Source: Boseongicola sp.
Lineage (GTDB): Bacteria; Pseudomonadota; Alphaproteobacteria; Rhodobacterales; Rhodobacteraceae
DNA: 7,829 nt
NCBI GenBank assembly: GCA_013042895.1
Contig: JABDPD010000248.1
Span: forward strand, 1-7,829
Direction: 5' to 3'
Shown: piece after piece, positions 1 through 6,309 of the stretch
Layout: each line of letters opens with the position of its first letter
How positions within the stretch are numbered: the first letter of the stretch is position 1
Program-made: the position numbers and the translations under genes
Notes under the pieces: model-generated
The model's input: the letters and a program-made list of their open reading frames with translations, nothing else
Told to the model about the DNA's origin: nothing
Database searches by the model: none

Positions 1-14
1 TCGGCGTCAATCAT
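1..14 (-). CDS. Start of probable relA/spoT (partial, runs off window)
   Basis: Only four and a half codons are present: an ATG at 14-12 on the minus strand followed by codons for I, D and A, then the window ends. It lies 30 bp downstream of the rpoZ stop codon in the same direction, with a GGGGGATGG stretch upstream that could serve as a ribosome binding site. In alphaproteobacteria, and in E. coli as rpoZ-spoT, the gene after rpoZ is often the bifunctional (p)ppGpp synthetase/hydrolase, and such proteins in this group start with similar short acidic sequences. The identity is inferred from gene order; the visible residues are far too few to prove it. Confidence 0.35.
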
Positions 15-27
15 CGGCCCATCCCCC

Positions 28-44
28 GGACCGCGCTTTGGTCC
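28..44 (-). other. Small inverted repeat between rpoZ and the next gene
   Basis: GGACC at 28-32 and GGTCC at 40-44 can form a 5-bp stem with a 7-nt loop directly after the rpoZ stop codon. In the minus-strand direction it is followed by a G run rather than a T run, so it does not look like an intrinsic terminator. It could be a minor RNA-processing or stability element, or chance. Confidence 0.25.
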
Positions 45-398
45 TTATGGCTGCCGTTGGGCTTCCATCAGGGCGCGGAGCAGTTTCTCTTCGCTCATGT
101 CGTCCTCAGCCGGTTTGTCGGCTTCGGCCCCCATCAAGAGCGCCATGGCGTCCTCTTCAGGCTCATCAACCTCAATCTGAGTCTGGTGGCTTTCGATCAT
201 GCGCTCACGCAGTTCGTCAGCAGATTGCGCTTCGTCCGCAATCTCACGCAGGCTTACGACAGGGTTTTTGTCGTTATCGCGTTCAACCGTAAGTGCGCCA
301 CCCGTCGAAATCTCGCGGGCGCGATGGGCTGCGAGCATTACAAGCTCGAACCGGTTTGGTACTTTGTCAACGCAGTCTTCAACCGTCACGCGGGCCAT
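45..398 (-). CDS. rpoZ: RNA polymerase omega subunit
   Basis: The 117-residue product is the omega subunit of DNA-dependent RNA polymerase, which helps beta-prime fold and join the core enzyme and takes part in the ppGpp response. The N-terminus [20 protein letters not shown], followed by [10 protein letters not shown], is the conserved omega signature. Residues from about 85 on form an acidic, low-complexity tail rich in E and D, as in other alphaproteobacterial omega proteins, which are longer than the 91-residue E. coli form. An upstream in-frame ATG at 434 exists, but the start at 398 gives the family N-terminus and has a GGAGAG ribosome binding site about 5 nt before it. It appears to be first in an operon with the partial gene at the window edge, probably relA/spoT. 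It is divergent from the NYN-domain gene. Confidence 0.96.
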   Translation of the reverse strand: MARVTVEDCVDKVPNRFELVMLAAHRAREISTGGALTVERDNDKNPVVSLREIADEAQSADELRERMIESHQTQIEVDEPEEDAMALLMGAEADKPAEDDMSEEKLLRALMEAQRQP

Positions 399-432
399 GT
401 GTCTCTCCGTCCAGAAGGGGATCAGGCAGGAC

Positions 433-461
433 ACCTAGGGGTCGTGGGCGAGAAACACAAG
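433..461 (-). promoter_or_regulatory. Candidate sigma-70 promoter of rpoZ
   Basis: On the minus strand, CTTGTG (456-461) and CTAGGT (433-438) are separated by 17 nt. This resembles the alphaproteobacterial housekeeping pattern CTTGAC-N17-CTATAT in the -35 box and spacing, with a weaker -10 box. Transcription would begin near 426, giving a leader of about 28 nt before the rpoZ ATG at 398. The call comes from reading the sequence only. Confidence 0.4.
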
Positions 462-579
462 ATGATTTTAGGATTTAGCCCTGTTTTCAGCGCTACTCTC
501 CCGAAAAAGACGATCATTTATTGGTGGGCATGTGATGAACCTGCAAAAGGAGCGAATCGAAGTTCACAGAGCTCGACCA

Positions 580-597
580 TCGTTGCCAAAGCAACGA
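580..597 (+). repeat. Perfect 7-bp hairpin in the divergent intergenic region
   Basis: TCGTTGC (580-586) and GCAACGA (591-597) pair perfectly around a CAAA tetraloop. No T run follows on the plus strand (CAGAGAATT), and the minus strand continues TGGTCGAGC, so it is not a clear intrinsic terminator either way. It could be an operator, part of an unrecognised small RNA, or an RNA structure inside the micro-ORF at 535-618. Confidence 0.4.
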
Positions 598-622
598 CAG
601 AGAATTTGCGTGAAATAGATAG

Positions 623-652
623 TTGCAATCGCATATGTTTTTTGACTTATAT
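623..652 (+). promoter_or_regulatory. Candidate promoter of the NYN-domain gene
   Basis: TTGCAA (623-628) and TTATAT (647-652) are 18 nt apart in the most AT-rich part of the intergenic region. An overlapping alternative uses TTGACT (642-647) as the -35 box, with only poor -10 candidates near 665-672. Either would leave an untranslated leader of about 50-70 nt that contains the 683-695 palindrome. Confidence 0.3.
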
Positions 653-682
653 CGCCCACTGGCGGGCATTTGTTACCACTCA

Positions 683-695
683 CACAACTATTGTG
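683..695 (+). repeat. Short palindrome in the NYN gene leader
   Basis: CACAA (683-687), CTA and TTGTG (691-695) form a compact inverted repeat 34 nt upstream of the NYN start codon. Its position near the candidate promoter would suit a small operator, but 5-bp arms also arise by chance. Confidence 0.2.
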
Positions 696-716
696 CCCGG
701 CCGGTTAGATAAATCG

Positions 717-723
717 GGAAGGA
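717..723 (+). promoter_or_regulatory. Ribosome binding site that fixes the NYN gene start
   Basis: GGAAGGA ends 5 nt before the ATG at 729. It decides the start within a reading frame that is open for more than 670 nt further upstream. Confidence 0.6.
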
Positions 724-728
724 CAATT

Positions 729-1280
729 ATGTTCTATAGGGACGAGCAGCTTGCGCTGTTCATCGATGGCGCCAATTTGTACGCCGCAGCGAAATCGCTT
801 GGGTTTGATATTGATTACAAACTCATGCGCCAGGAATTCATGCGACGCGGCAAACTGCTCCGTGCGTTTTACTACACCGCGTTACTTGAGAATGATGAGT
901 ATTCACCCATTCGACCTTTGGTCGATTGGCTACACTACAACGGGTATTCCATGGTCACCAAACCGGCCAAGGAGTTCACGGACAGTCAGGGTCGCCGCAA
1001 GGTGAAAGGCAACATGGATATCGAGTTAACCGTCGACGCGATGGAGCTTGCGCCTCATGTTGATCACGTTGTGCTGTTTTCTGGCGACGGAGATTTTCGC
1101 CCACTGATCGAAAGCCTTCAGCGACAGGGTGTGCGCGTTTCGGTGGTTTCGACAATTCGTAGCCAGCCTCCGATGATCGCGGACGAGCTTCGCCGCCAAT
1201 GCGACAATTTCATTGAGCTTGAAGAGCTTCGCGACGTGATCGGAAGACCAACACGCGAACCGCAGGGTGACGCTGAATAA
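729..1280 (+). CDS. NYN-domain (LabA/DUF88-like) PIN-fold protein
   Basis: The 183-residue protein belongs to the NYN family (LabA/DUF88), related to PIN-domain nucleases and presumed to act on RNA with a bound metal ion. The acidic residues expected for such a site are visible: D13 in LFIDGANL, D97 and D103 in the NMDIELTVDAM segment, and D120 and D122 in the LFSGDGDFRPL motif. GVRVSVVS then forms the expected strand after the last motif. The open frame extends far upstream, but the ATG at 729 follows a strong GGAAGGA at 717-723 and places the first conserved strand near the N-terminus, as in the family. It stands alone: divergent from rpoZ and separated from ispH by a strong hairpin. The family is clear; the RNA target and physiological role are not known from sequence. 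Confidence 0.88.
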   Translation: MFYRDEQLALFIDGANLYAAAKSLGFDIDYKLMRQEFMRRGKLLRAFYYTALLENDEYSPIRPLVDWLHYNGYSMVTKPAKEFTDSQGRRKVKGNMDIELTVDAMELAPHVDHVVLFSGDGDFRPLIESLQRQGVRVSVVSTIRSQPPMIADELRRQCDNFIELEELRDVIGRPTREPQGDAE

Positions 1281-1289
1281 CAAACACGT

Positions 1290-1323
1290 TTGCGCGCCGG
1301 GGACTGGACGCCTCGGCGCGCAA
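1290..1323 (+). terminator. Strong GC-rich hairpin between NYN gene and ispH
   Basis: A 13-bp stem (1290-1302 with 1311-1323, one G-U pair at 1300/1313, no mismatch) closes an 8-nt loop, starting 10 nt after the NYN stop codon. It is very stable and well placed as a terminator or 3-prime-end stabiliser of the NYN transcript. The following bases, CGCTTAGGTCTTCTG, hold only scattered Ts rather than a T run, so termination may be incomplete. Only 31 nt separate it from the ispH ATG, leaving little room for a separate ispH promoter downstream of it. Confidence 0.5.
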
Positions 1324-1354
1324 CGCTTAGGTCTTCTGTGCGGAGATCTTCAAT

Positions 1355-2308
1355 ATGACCAAACCAGCCCTCACACTCTATCTGGCAGCTCCTCGTGGCT
1401 TCTGCGCCGGTGTGGATCGCGCCATCAAGATCGTCGAGCTGGCGATCGAGAAGTGGGGCGCGCCTGTTTATGTCCGCCACGAGATTGTGCACAACAAGTA
1501 CGTGGTGGATGGACTGCGCGAACAAGGTGCGGTTTTCGTGGAAGAGTTAGACGAATGCCCTGATGATCGTCCGGTAATTTTTTCAGCTCACGGGGTGCCA
1601 AAGGCAGTGCCCGCCGAAGCCGCCAAACGCGAAATGCTGTTTGTAGATGCGACATGCCCACTTGTGAGTAAGGTCCACATAGAAGCCGAACGACATCATG
1701 CAAACGGGCTCCAGATGGTGATGATCGGTCATGAGGGACATCCCGAAACTGTGGGTACGATGGGTCAGCTTCCTGACGGGGAAGTGATCCTGGTCGAAAC
1801 GGTTGAAGACGTCGCCGGCATTACTCCGCGTGATCCCGAGAAGTTGGCGTTCATCACGCAGACCACTTTGTCCGTGGATGATACAGCAGATATCGTGCAA
1901 GCCCTTCAAACTCGCTTTCCAAGCATTGCTGGACCTCACAAAGAAGATATTTGCTATGCCACGACGAACCGTCAGGAAGCTGTGAAAGCCGTGGCTCCCA
2001 AGATTGATGCGCTCTTGGTCATTGGTGCCCCAAATTCGTCAAATTCCAAGCGTTTGGTTGAAGTCGGGAGGACTGCCGGCTGTGGCTATGCTCAGCTTGT
2101 ACAGCGCGCAACCGAGATTGACTGGCGCGCGCTCGAGGGCATCGGGGCACTTGGACTGACCGCAGGGGCGAGCGCTCCTGAGGTTTTGGTAAACGAGGTC
2201 ATTGATGCATTCCGGGATCGATTTGATGTGACGGTCGAATTGGTGGAAACCGCCAAAGAACGTGTAGAGTTCAAAGTACCTCGCGTTCTGCGGGAGCCAG
2301 CTGCGTGA
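1355..2308 (+). CDS. ispH: 4-hydroxy-3-methylbut-2-enyl diphosphate reductase
   Basis: The 317-residue cytosolic iron-sulfur enzyme catalyses the last step of the MEP isoprenoid pathway, reducing HMBPP to IPP and DMAPP. The three cysteines that hold the cluster are at C17 ([12 protein letters not shown]), C101 ([11 protein letters not shown]) and C200 ([10 protein letters not shown]). Substrate-binding residues are also present: H46 in [11 protein letters not shown]79 in FSAHGVP, H129 and E131 in GHEGHPET, T170/T171 in TQTTLS, and the SSNS segment at 228-231. The length is normal for the family. The ATG at 1355 has GGAGA 8 nt upstream (1342-1346). It opens a six-gene operon; its stop codon overlaps the GTG start of the next gene by 4 nt. 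The strong hairpin at 1290-1323 lies just upstream and could influence its expression. Confidence 0.98.
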   Translation: MTKPALTLYLAAPRGFCAGVDRAIKIVELAIEKWGAPVYVRHEIVHNKYVVDGLREQGAVFVEELDECPDDRPVIFSAHGVPKAVPAEAAKREMLFVDATCPLVSKVHIEAERHHANGLQMVMIGHEGHPETVGTMGQLPDGEVILVETVEDVAGITPRDPEKLAFITQTTLSVDDTADIVQALQTRFPSIAGPHKEDICYATTNRQEAVKAVAPKIDALLVIGAPNSSNSKRLVEVGRTAGCGYAQLVQRATEIDWRALEGIGALGLTAGASAPEVLVNEVIDAFRDRFDVTVELVETAKERVEFKVPRVLREPAA

Positions 2309-2916
2309 CACTTCAGTTTGTTTTGACAGCCTTCGTCGTTGTGATCGCGCCAGGCACCGGAGTGATTTACACACTGGCCCTGGGGCTGGGCCAGGGACGA
2401 CGTGCAGCCATCGCCGCTGCGTTTGGTTGCACCTTTGGGATTGTGCCGCACCTTTTGGCCGCGACGCTTGGATTGGCGGCAATCTTGCACACGAGTGCGG
2501 TGCTGTTCACAGTCGTGAAATTCACTGGTGTGGCGTATCTGTTGTATCTGGCCTGGCAAGCAGTGCGCTCTGACGGAGCGCTGGCCATTCAGCCAAACCG
2601 GAGTCGCGACGCAGATTGGCGGATTGCGCGTCGCGGCGCGTTGATCAACATTCTGAACCCGAAACTCTCAATCTTCTTCCTTGCGCTATTGCCTCCATTT
2701 CTATCCGGCAATGCAGCGACCGCGACCAGCGAGATGATTGCCATGGGCACGGTTTTCATGGCGATGACCTTCGCGGTTTTTGTGGCGTATGGTGTCTTTG
2801 CTGCCGCTGCCCGTGACTACTTGCTGCAAAGCGAGCGAGTGATGACCTGGCTGAACCGCAGCTTCGCAGCAATCTTCGCCGCTCTTGCAGGGCGGCTCGC
2901 ACTGGAGCGCGCATGA
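2305..2916 (+). CDS. LysE/RhtB-family amino-acid exporter
   Basis: The 203-residue inner-membrane protein matches the LysE/RhtB family of amino-acid or small-metabolite exporters. The N-terminal helix carries a PGTG motif at residues 16-19, where classical members have PGP, followed by the conserved [15 protein letters not shown] loop, the helix pair [13 protein letters not shown] and [19 protein letters not shown], and the [20 protein letters not shown] segment at about 112-131. About six hydrophobic segments are visible. The start is GTG at 2305, overlapping the ispH stop as GTGA, with GGGAG 8 nt upstream. Translational coupling to ispH is therefore likely. The substrate cannot be told from sequence. 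The family call is firm; a direct link to isoprenoid synthesis is not implied by the pairing. Confidence 0.92.
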   Translation: MTLQFVLTAFVVVIAPGTGVIYTLALGLGQGRRAAIAAAFGCTFGIVPHLLAATLGLAAILHTSAVLFTVVKFTGVAYLLYLAWQAVRSDGALAIQPNRSRDADWRIARRGALINILNPKLSIFFLALLPPFLSGNAATATSEMIAMGTVFMAMTFAVFVAYGVFAAAARDYLLQSERVMTWLNRSFAAIFAALAGRLALERA

Positions 2917-3362
2917 GTATTCCCCGCTCGGCGCTGATACTGGGATTGGCGGGACTGATCCCCTTCCTGTGGGGCGCATTGACCTTGTTGTCTGCCGATC
3001 TCGCGGAATGGGGCGTGCGAAATATCGGCCCGCGCTTTGCTGGACCTTTTGTGATGCTGCAGTATGGCACGATCATTCTGGCATTCATGTCAGGTGTACT
3101 GTGGGGGTTCGCAACGCGCGCAACCGGCGAAGCCGCAACGATGGGATACGGTCTGTCCGTCTTGCCCGCGCTTTGGGTTTTCTTCACAGTGGGCGGAGGG
3201 CCCGCGACCTCGGCGATCTACTTGATTGCGGGATTCATAGGGTTGCTGGCACTTGATTGGCATTTCTGGCGGCAGGAACTTGCGCCGAAATGGTGGATGA
3301 GATTACGCGTGCTTTTGACGGTGGTTGTTGTGGCGTGCTTAAGTCTATTGGTGTTGGGATGA
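2913..3362 (+). CDS. DUF3429 family membrane protein
   Basis: This 149-residue protein is almost entirely hydrophobic, with about five likely membrane helices (residues roughly 6-28, 47-66, 75-95, 98-115 and 128-148). The segments LGLAGLIPFLWGAL near the start, FVMLQYGTIILAFMSGVLWGFA in the middle and WWMRLRVLLTVVVV near the end fit the DUF3429 family, whose function is unknown to me. Its ATG overlaps the exporter stop codon as ATGA, and its own stop overlaps the next gene in the same way, so it should be translated only as part of this operon. The family call rests on motif memory rather than a search. Confidence 0.75.
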   Translation: MSIPRSALILGLAGLIPFLWGALTLLSADLAEWGVRNIGPRFAGPFVMLQYGTIILAFMSGVLWGFATRATGEAATMGYGLSVLPALWVFFTVGGGPATSAIYLIAGFIGLLALDWHFWRQELAPKWWMRLRVLLTVVVVACLSLLVLG

Positions 3363-3955
3363 CGGACAAAGAAACACTCGACGCATATGCCGCAAAGGCC
3401 GAGGATTACGCGAAACGTTTCTCGAGCGACAAGCCCGACTTGCATCTGGCTGCCTTTATGCTGGCGGTTCCAAAAGAGGGACGGGTGCTAGATCTTGGGT
3501 GTGGAACTGGACGCTCGACCGCCTTCATGAAGCAGGCGGGCCTAAAGGCGGATGCCTTGGATGCATCGCCTCAAATGGCCGAAATTGCTCTGAATGAGAA
3601 CGGCGTCGATGTTACGATTGGTGGTTTTGAGACGCTCGACGCTAACGGTGTTTACGATGGGATATATGCAAACTTCTCGCTGCTTCATGCCTCGAAAGCC
3701 GACATGCCTGAGCATCTGGCGCGCATTTCCAAGGCAATCGTACCGGGCGGTTTTTTCCATATCGGACTAAAGACTGGCACCGGCGAAAAGCGCGATGCTT
3801 TGGGGCGGTTCTATGCGTACTACACCGACGCCGAAATCACGGGCCTCTTGTCTGATGCTGGTTTTGTTGTGATTGAGCGCAGTTTTGGCGCGGATGCGGG
3901 GCTCGACGGCACCGTCGCACCATGGATTATCTTGCTCGCCGGTAAAGTCAAATGA
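3359..3955 (+). CDS. Class I SAM-dependent methyltransferase
   Basis: The 198-residue protein has the Rossmann-fold methyltransferase layout. Motif I is VLDLGCGTG at residues 43-51, the acidic residue ending the second strand is D68 in ALDASPQM, and the fourth strand region is GIYANFSLLHA, followed by PGGFFHIGLKTG. This resembles UbiE/Tam-type small-molecule methyltransferases, but the acceptor cannot be named. The frame is open back to 3257, but the ATG at 3359 overlaps the DUF3429 stop codon as ATGA and starts the protein just before the first conserved helix; earlier ATGs would lie inside the DUF3429 gene. It overlaps the following GST-like gene by 4 nt. No strong ribosome binding site is visible, consistent with coupled translation. 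Confidence 0.9.
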   Translation: MTDKETLDAYAAKAEDYAKRFSSDKPDLHLAAFMLAVPKEGRVLDLGCGTGRSTAFMKQAGLKADALDASPQMAEIALNENGVDVTIGGFETLDANGVYDGIYANFSLLHASKADMPEHLARISKAIVPGGFFHIGLKTGTGEKRDALGRFYAYYTDAEITGLLSDAGFVVIERSFGADAGLDGTVAPWIILLAGKVK

Positions 3956-4572
3956 CGCTTACGCTTTATTCAATGCCGTCCTCAGGCAACAGCTACAAGA
4001 TCCGCCTCATGTTTGGTTTTCTGGGGCTCGAGTATAAACATATCGGCCTGGAATATGAGACGCCAGAGCTTGCCGAGGCTCATGCGACCGGGGCACTGCC
4101 CATGGGAAAACTGCCCGTGCTGGTTTTGGACGATGGAACACCTTTGCCGGAGTCCAATGCGATCCTCTGTTTCTTGGCTGAAGGTACGCCCTGGATGCCA
4201 CGCGATCCACTAGACCGTGCGCGTGTACTTGGGTGGATGTTCTTTGAGCAAAACCGCCACGAGACTGTGATCGCGGTACGGGCTGGCATCCAGAAGTACG
4301 CAAGTCGAGCGCATCTTGCTACGCCAGAGCGCTTGGCTGAATTGCTTGAGGCAGGGCACAGTGTTTTGCAGGTGATGGAAAATCATCTGGCCGAGCAGGA
4401 CTGGTTCGTCGGAGACGGTCCGACGGTCGCGGATGTGGCGCTATATGCCTACACTCACACGGCCGGTCCGTATGGCGGTTTCGAGATGGAAAGGTTTCCG
4501 AGCATCAACAATTGGCTGGCACGTGTCGCCTTGCTGCCCGGATATGTTGGGCTGGAAGAATTACCGGAATGA
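3952..4572 (+). CDS. Glutathione S-transferase family protein
   Basis: The 206-residue cytosolic protein has the two GST domains. The N-terminal thioredoxin-like half (about 1-77) starts [17 protein letters not shown], where S10, S11 or S14 could be the catalytic residue. It contains the cis-proline strand [12 protein letters not shown] (P55) and the glutathione gamma-glutamyl binding pair E67-S68 in LPESNAIL. The helical C-terminal half carries the N-capping segment [14 protein letters not shown] and ends with [17 protein letters not shown]. The ATG at 3952 overlaps the methyltransferase stop as ATGA, and its stop overlaps the rnhA start. Substrate and exact class are unclear. Coupling to the methyltransferase might hint at shared small-molecule or stress chemistry, but this is inference. 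Confidence 0.92.
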   Translation: MTLTLYSMPSSGNSYKIRLMFGFLGLEYKHIGLEYETPELAEAHATGALPMGKLPVLVLDDGTPLPESNAILCFLAEGTPWMPRDPLDRARVLGWMFFEQNRHETVIAVRAGIQKYASRAHLATPERLAELLEAGHSVLQVMENHLAEQDWFVGDGPTVADVALYAYTHTAGPYGGFEMERFPSINNWLARVALLPGYVGLEELPE

Positions 4573-5033
4573 CAATCTTTTACGCATTCACCGACGGGGC
4601 CTGCTCTGGCAATCCGGGCCCCGGTGGCTGGGGCGCTCTTCTGCAAGCCAAAGACGGCGACAAGGTTCTCAAGGAACGCCCGCTGTCAGGGGGCGAAGCA
4701 CTGACCACGAACAATCGCATGGAGCTTCTGGCCGCAATCAATGCGCTTGAGGCATTGGAGCGAAACACCGAGATCACCATCGTAACGGATTCCACTTATG
4801 TCAAAAACGGCGTGACAAGCTGGATCCACGGATGGAAGCGGAACGGTTGGAAAACATCGGCGAAAAAGCCCGTTAAGAATGATGACCTCTGGAAGCGCTT
4901 GGACGATGCGCAAGCCCGTCACACCGTGACGTGGGAATGGGTCAAAGGGCACGCAGGGCATCCCGAGAACGAACGGGCGGACGAGTTGGCGCGCGAAGGT
5001 ATGGCTCCGTTCAAGCCCTCAAAGGAACAGTAA
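4569..5033 (+). CDS. rnhA: Ribonuclease HI
   Basis: The 154-residue enzyme cleaves the RNA strand of RNA-DNA hybrids, removing R-loops and Okazaki primers. The catalytic carboxylates are D9 ([16 protein letters not shown]), E52 ([11 protein letters not shown]), D74 (IVTDSTYV) and D138 (NERADELA). H128 in [11 protein letters not shown] is the mobile-loop histidine, and the basic handle [20 protein letters not shown] is present, so it should be active. Length is normal. The frame is open back to 4512, but the ATG at 4569 overlaps the GST stop as ATGA and gives the canonical short N-terminus. It is the last gene of the ispH operon and converges on the small membrane protein gene 37 bp away. ispH and rnhA neighbourhood is, as I recall, common in Rhodobacteraceae. 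Confidence 0.98.
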   Translation: MTIFYAFTDGACSGNPGPGGWGALLQAKDGDKVLKERPLSGGEALTTNNRMELLAAINALEALERNTEITIVTDSTYVKNGVTSWIHGWKRNGWKTSAKKPVKNDDLWKRLDDAQARHTVTWEWVKGHAGHPENERADELAREGMAPFKPSKEQ

Positions 5034-5065
5034 TTCCGGTGTTCGCTCAAGCATCCATCGCGCAA

Positions 5066-5079
5066 AGGCGCTAGCGCTT
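5066..5079. terminator. Weak candidate terminator between convergent operons
   Basis: A perfect 10-bp palindrome, GCGCTAGCGC at 5068-5077, extends by a G-U and an A-T pair to a short stem (5066-5070 with 5075-5079) around a CTAG loop. On the plus strand it is followed by GTTTCTCC, a poor T tract. It lies 32 nt after the rnhA stop and overlaps the stop codon of the opposing gene. It is the only stem seen in the convergent gap. Confidence 0.25.
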
Positions 5080-5328
5080 GTTTCTCCGCTTCCGGGCGAT
5101 TGCCTCGGATGGGATGAGAATGAGGGCGCCCAGGGCTCCGATAATGGCGTTCACGCCGTGGCTACCAAATGAGATGCCGAACATCACGCGCGCCATGAAC
5201 AAGAGGAACACGCCGCCCAAAGCAATGATGATCGCTTGCAGAGTTCCGTGATGCGTGAAGTCCCACTTCTCGGCAAAATATGCCGTGACACCACCGATTA
5301 TCATTGAACCCCAGAATGCAAAAAACAT
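5071..5328 (-). CDS. Small three-helix membrane protein, function unknown
   Basis: I do not recognise a named family. The 85-residue protein has three hydrophobic stretches: residues about 2-18 (FFAFWGSMIIGGVTAYF), 30-50 (around IIIALGGVFLLFMARVMFG) and 58-75 (around IIGALGALILIPSEAI). A short polar HH-containing loop lies between the first two, and the C-terminus RKRRNKR is strongly basic, suggesting it faces the cytoplasm. In-frame starts also exist at 5373 (GTG) and 5358 (ATG). The ATG at 5328 is preferred because AGGGG (5336-5340) lies 7 nt upstream and the protein then begins with the first helix. It follows fmt by 81 bp in the same direction, so it may be the tail of the def-fmt operon or have its own promoter in that gap. 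Confidence 0.7.
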   Translation of the reverse strand: MFFAFWGSMIIGGVTAYFAEKWDFTHHGTLQAIIIALGGVFLLFMARVMFGISFGSHGVNAIIGALGALILIPSEAIARKRRNKR

Positions 5329-5335
5329 GCGTCTA

Positions 5336-5340
5336 CCCCT
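5336..5340 (-). promoter_or_regulatory. Ribosome binding site favouring the 5328 start
   Basis: On the minus strand AGGGG lies 7 nt before the ATG at 5328. The in-frame GTG at 5373 has no comparable site, and the ATG at 5358 falls in the loop of the hairpin at 5349-5368, although a GGGG lies just upstream of it. Confidence 0.4.
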
Positions 5341-5348
5341 GTTCAATA

Positions 5349-5368
5349 CCGGGGCCATTCTGCCCCAG
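5349..5368 (-). other. Hairpin upstream of the small membrane protein gene
   Basis: In the minus-strand RNA, GGGGC (5366-5362) pairs with GCCCC (5355-5351) around a 6-nt loop, extended outwards by a U-G and a C-G pair. It sits in the 81-bp gap between the fmt stop and the ATG at 5328. It is followed by GTATTGAAC rather than a T run, so it is not a clear terminator. It could stabilise the upstream mRNA or shape access to the downstream ribosome binding site. Confidence 0.3.
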
Positions 5369-5409
5369 GACACCTAGAGGGTATTTACGAATGGGTGAAT
5401 GTGAAAGGG

Positions 5410-6309
5410 TCAGAGAAGTGTTTTTGGCAATGTCATGCCGCGCAAGATGTCTGCCGCGCTCATTGGGCGCTTGCCCGCTCGCTGCGCTTCCAGCACCCGG
5501 ATCGCACCTGACCCGCAAGCGATGACGAAGTTGCCAAGGTGAGAACCGGCCTTGGCCTTGCCATCGACCAGCTCAGATCGCAGTAGCTTGATGCGCTCGC
5601 CTTCAATCTCGCACCAGGCACCGGGGAATGGGGACAATCCGCGGATTTGACGGTCAACCGCATCTGCATCGCGACTCCAGTCGATTCGAGCTTCGGATTT
5701 ATCGACCTTGACTGCGTAAGTGACGCCATCGTCAGGCTGGGGTCGTGGCGTTAGATTATCAAGATTTGAGAGAGTTTCCACAATCATGGAAGCCCCCATG
5801 GCCGCCAATCTGTCATGGAGATCTCCGGTGGTTTCTGTTGCGCTAATAGGCGTTTCCTCAGTCATGAGAACAGGGCCGGTGTCGAGGCCAAGATCCATCG
5901 ACATGATCGAGATACCGGTTTCGGCGTCACCTGACATAATCGCTCGGTGGATAGGGGCGGCCCCACGCCAGCGCGGCAGAAGTGAGGCATGAATATTAAT
6001 GCACCCGTGCTTAGGGGCCGCAAGGATCGGGGCCGGCAGAATAAGTCCGTAGGCAACAACGACGGCCACATCGATATCGAGATCGGCAAACGCGCCCTGC
6101 GCTTCCGGATCGCGGAGGCTGACCGGGTGACGTACTGGCAAACCAAGCTCTTTTGCGCGTTTTTGAACGGGCGAAGGGCGGTCTTTTTTGCCACGCCCCG
6201 CAGGTCGGGGCGGCTGAGAATAGACGGCGGCGATGTCGTAGCCCGCGTCGTGCAAGGCTTCGAGGGCAGGAACCGAAAAATCGGGAGTTCCCATGAAAGC
6301 TACTCTCAT
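5410..6309 (-). CDS. fmt: Methionyl-tRNA formyltransferase
   Basis: The 299-residue enzyme transfers a formyl group from 10-formyltetrahydrofolate to the methionine on initiator tRNA. The N-terminal signature [19 protein letters not shown], the [11 protein letters not shown] loop at 32-42 that contacts tRNA, and the catalytic core [20 protein letters not shown] with N105 and H107 are all present. The partner aspartate is D143 in MDLGLDTGP. The C-terminal OB-like domain follows from about residue 205 ([24 protein letters not shown]). The frame is open back to 6423, but the ATG at 6309 gives the family start and overlaps the stop codon of the upstream deformylase-like gene as ATGA. Slightly shorter than the 315-residue E. 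coli enzyme, with no missing motif. Co-transcription with deformylases is a classic arrangement. Confidence 0.98.
   Translation of the reverse strand: MRVAFMGTPDFSVPALEALHDAGYDIAAVYSQPPRPAGRGKKDRPSPVQKRAKELGLPVRHPVSLRDPEAQGAFADLDIDVAVVVAYGLILPAPILAAPKHGCINIHASLLPRWRGAAPIHRAIMSGDAETGISIMSMDLGLDTGPVLMTEETPISATETTGDLHDRLAAMGASMIVETLSNLDNLTPRPQPDDGVTYAVKVDKSEARIDWSRDADAVDRQIRGLSPFPGAWCEIEGERIKLLRSELVDGKAKAGSHLGNFVIACGSGAIRVLEAQRAGKRPMSAADILRGMTLPKTLL

Larger units (their letters stand above)
399..728. other. Divergent intergenic region between rpoZ and NYN gene
   Basis: These 330 bp are visibly more AT-rich than the flanking genes and separate two divergent transcription units. They hold a candidate rpoZ promoter (433-461, minus), a candidate plus-strand promoter (623-652), a perfect 7-bp hairpin at 580-597, a short palindrome at 683-695 and a 27-codon reading frame at 535-618. 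I recognise no tRNA, tmRNA or known riboswitch here. A long frame on the plus strand from 57 through to 1280 crosses the region, but the part before 729 has no protein-family character and lies partly antisense to rpoZ. Confidence 0.7.

Noticed and set aside
427..438. The 12-mer CAGGACACCTAG occurs here and again at 5366-5377, each just upstream of a minus-strand gene
   Set aside because: One or a few shared 12-mers are expected by chance in a window of this size, and the second copy lacks a convincing -35 box, so a common promoter or operator is not supported.
57..728. Plus-strand open frame running antisense to rpoZ into the NYN gene frame
   Set aside because: The part before 729 is antisense to rpoZ and then intergenic, shows no family signature, and the NYN family start with a strong ribosome binding site is at 729.
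399..728. tmRNA, 6S RNA or tRNA in the long intergenic region
   Set aside because: No CCA-ending acceptor stem, T-loop, tag-peptide codons or long closing stem could be recognised by eye.
3257..3358. Upstream extension of the methyltransferase frame
   Set aside because: It lies inside the DUF3429 gene, adds sequence unlike the methyltransferase family, and the ATGA overlap at 3359 matches the pattern of the whole operon.
4512..4568. Upstream extension of the rnhA frame
   Set aside because: RNase HI normally starts a few residues before the TDG motif; the ATG at 4569 fits and overlaps the GST stop codon.
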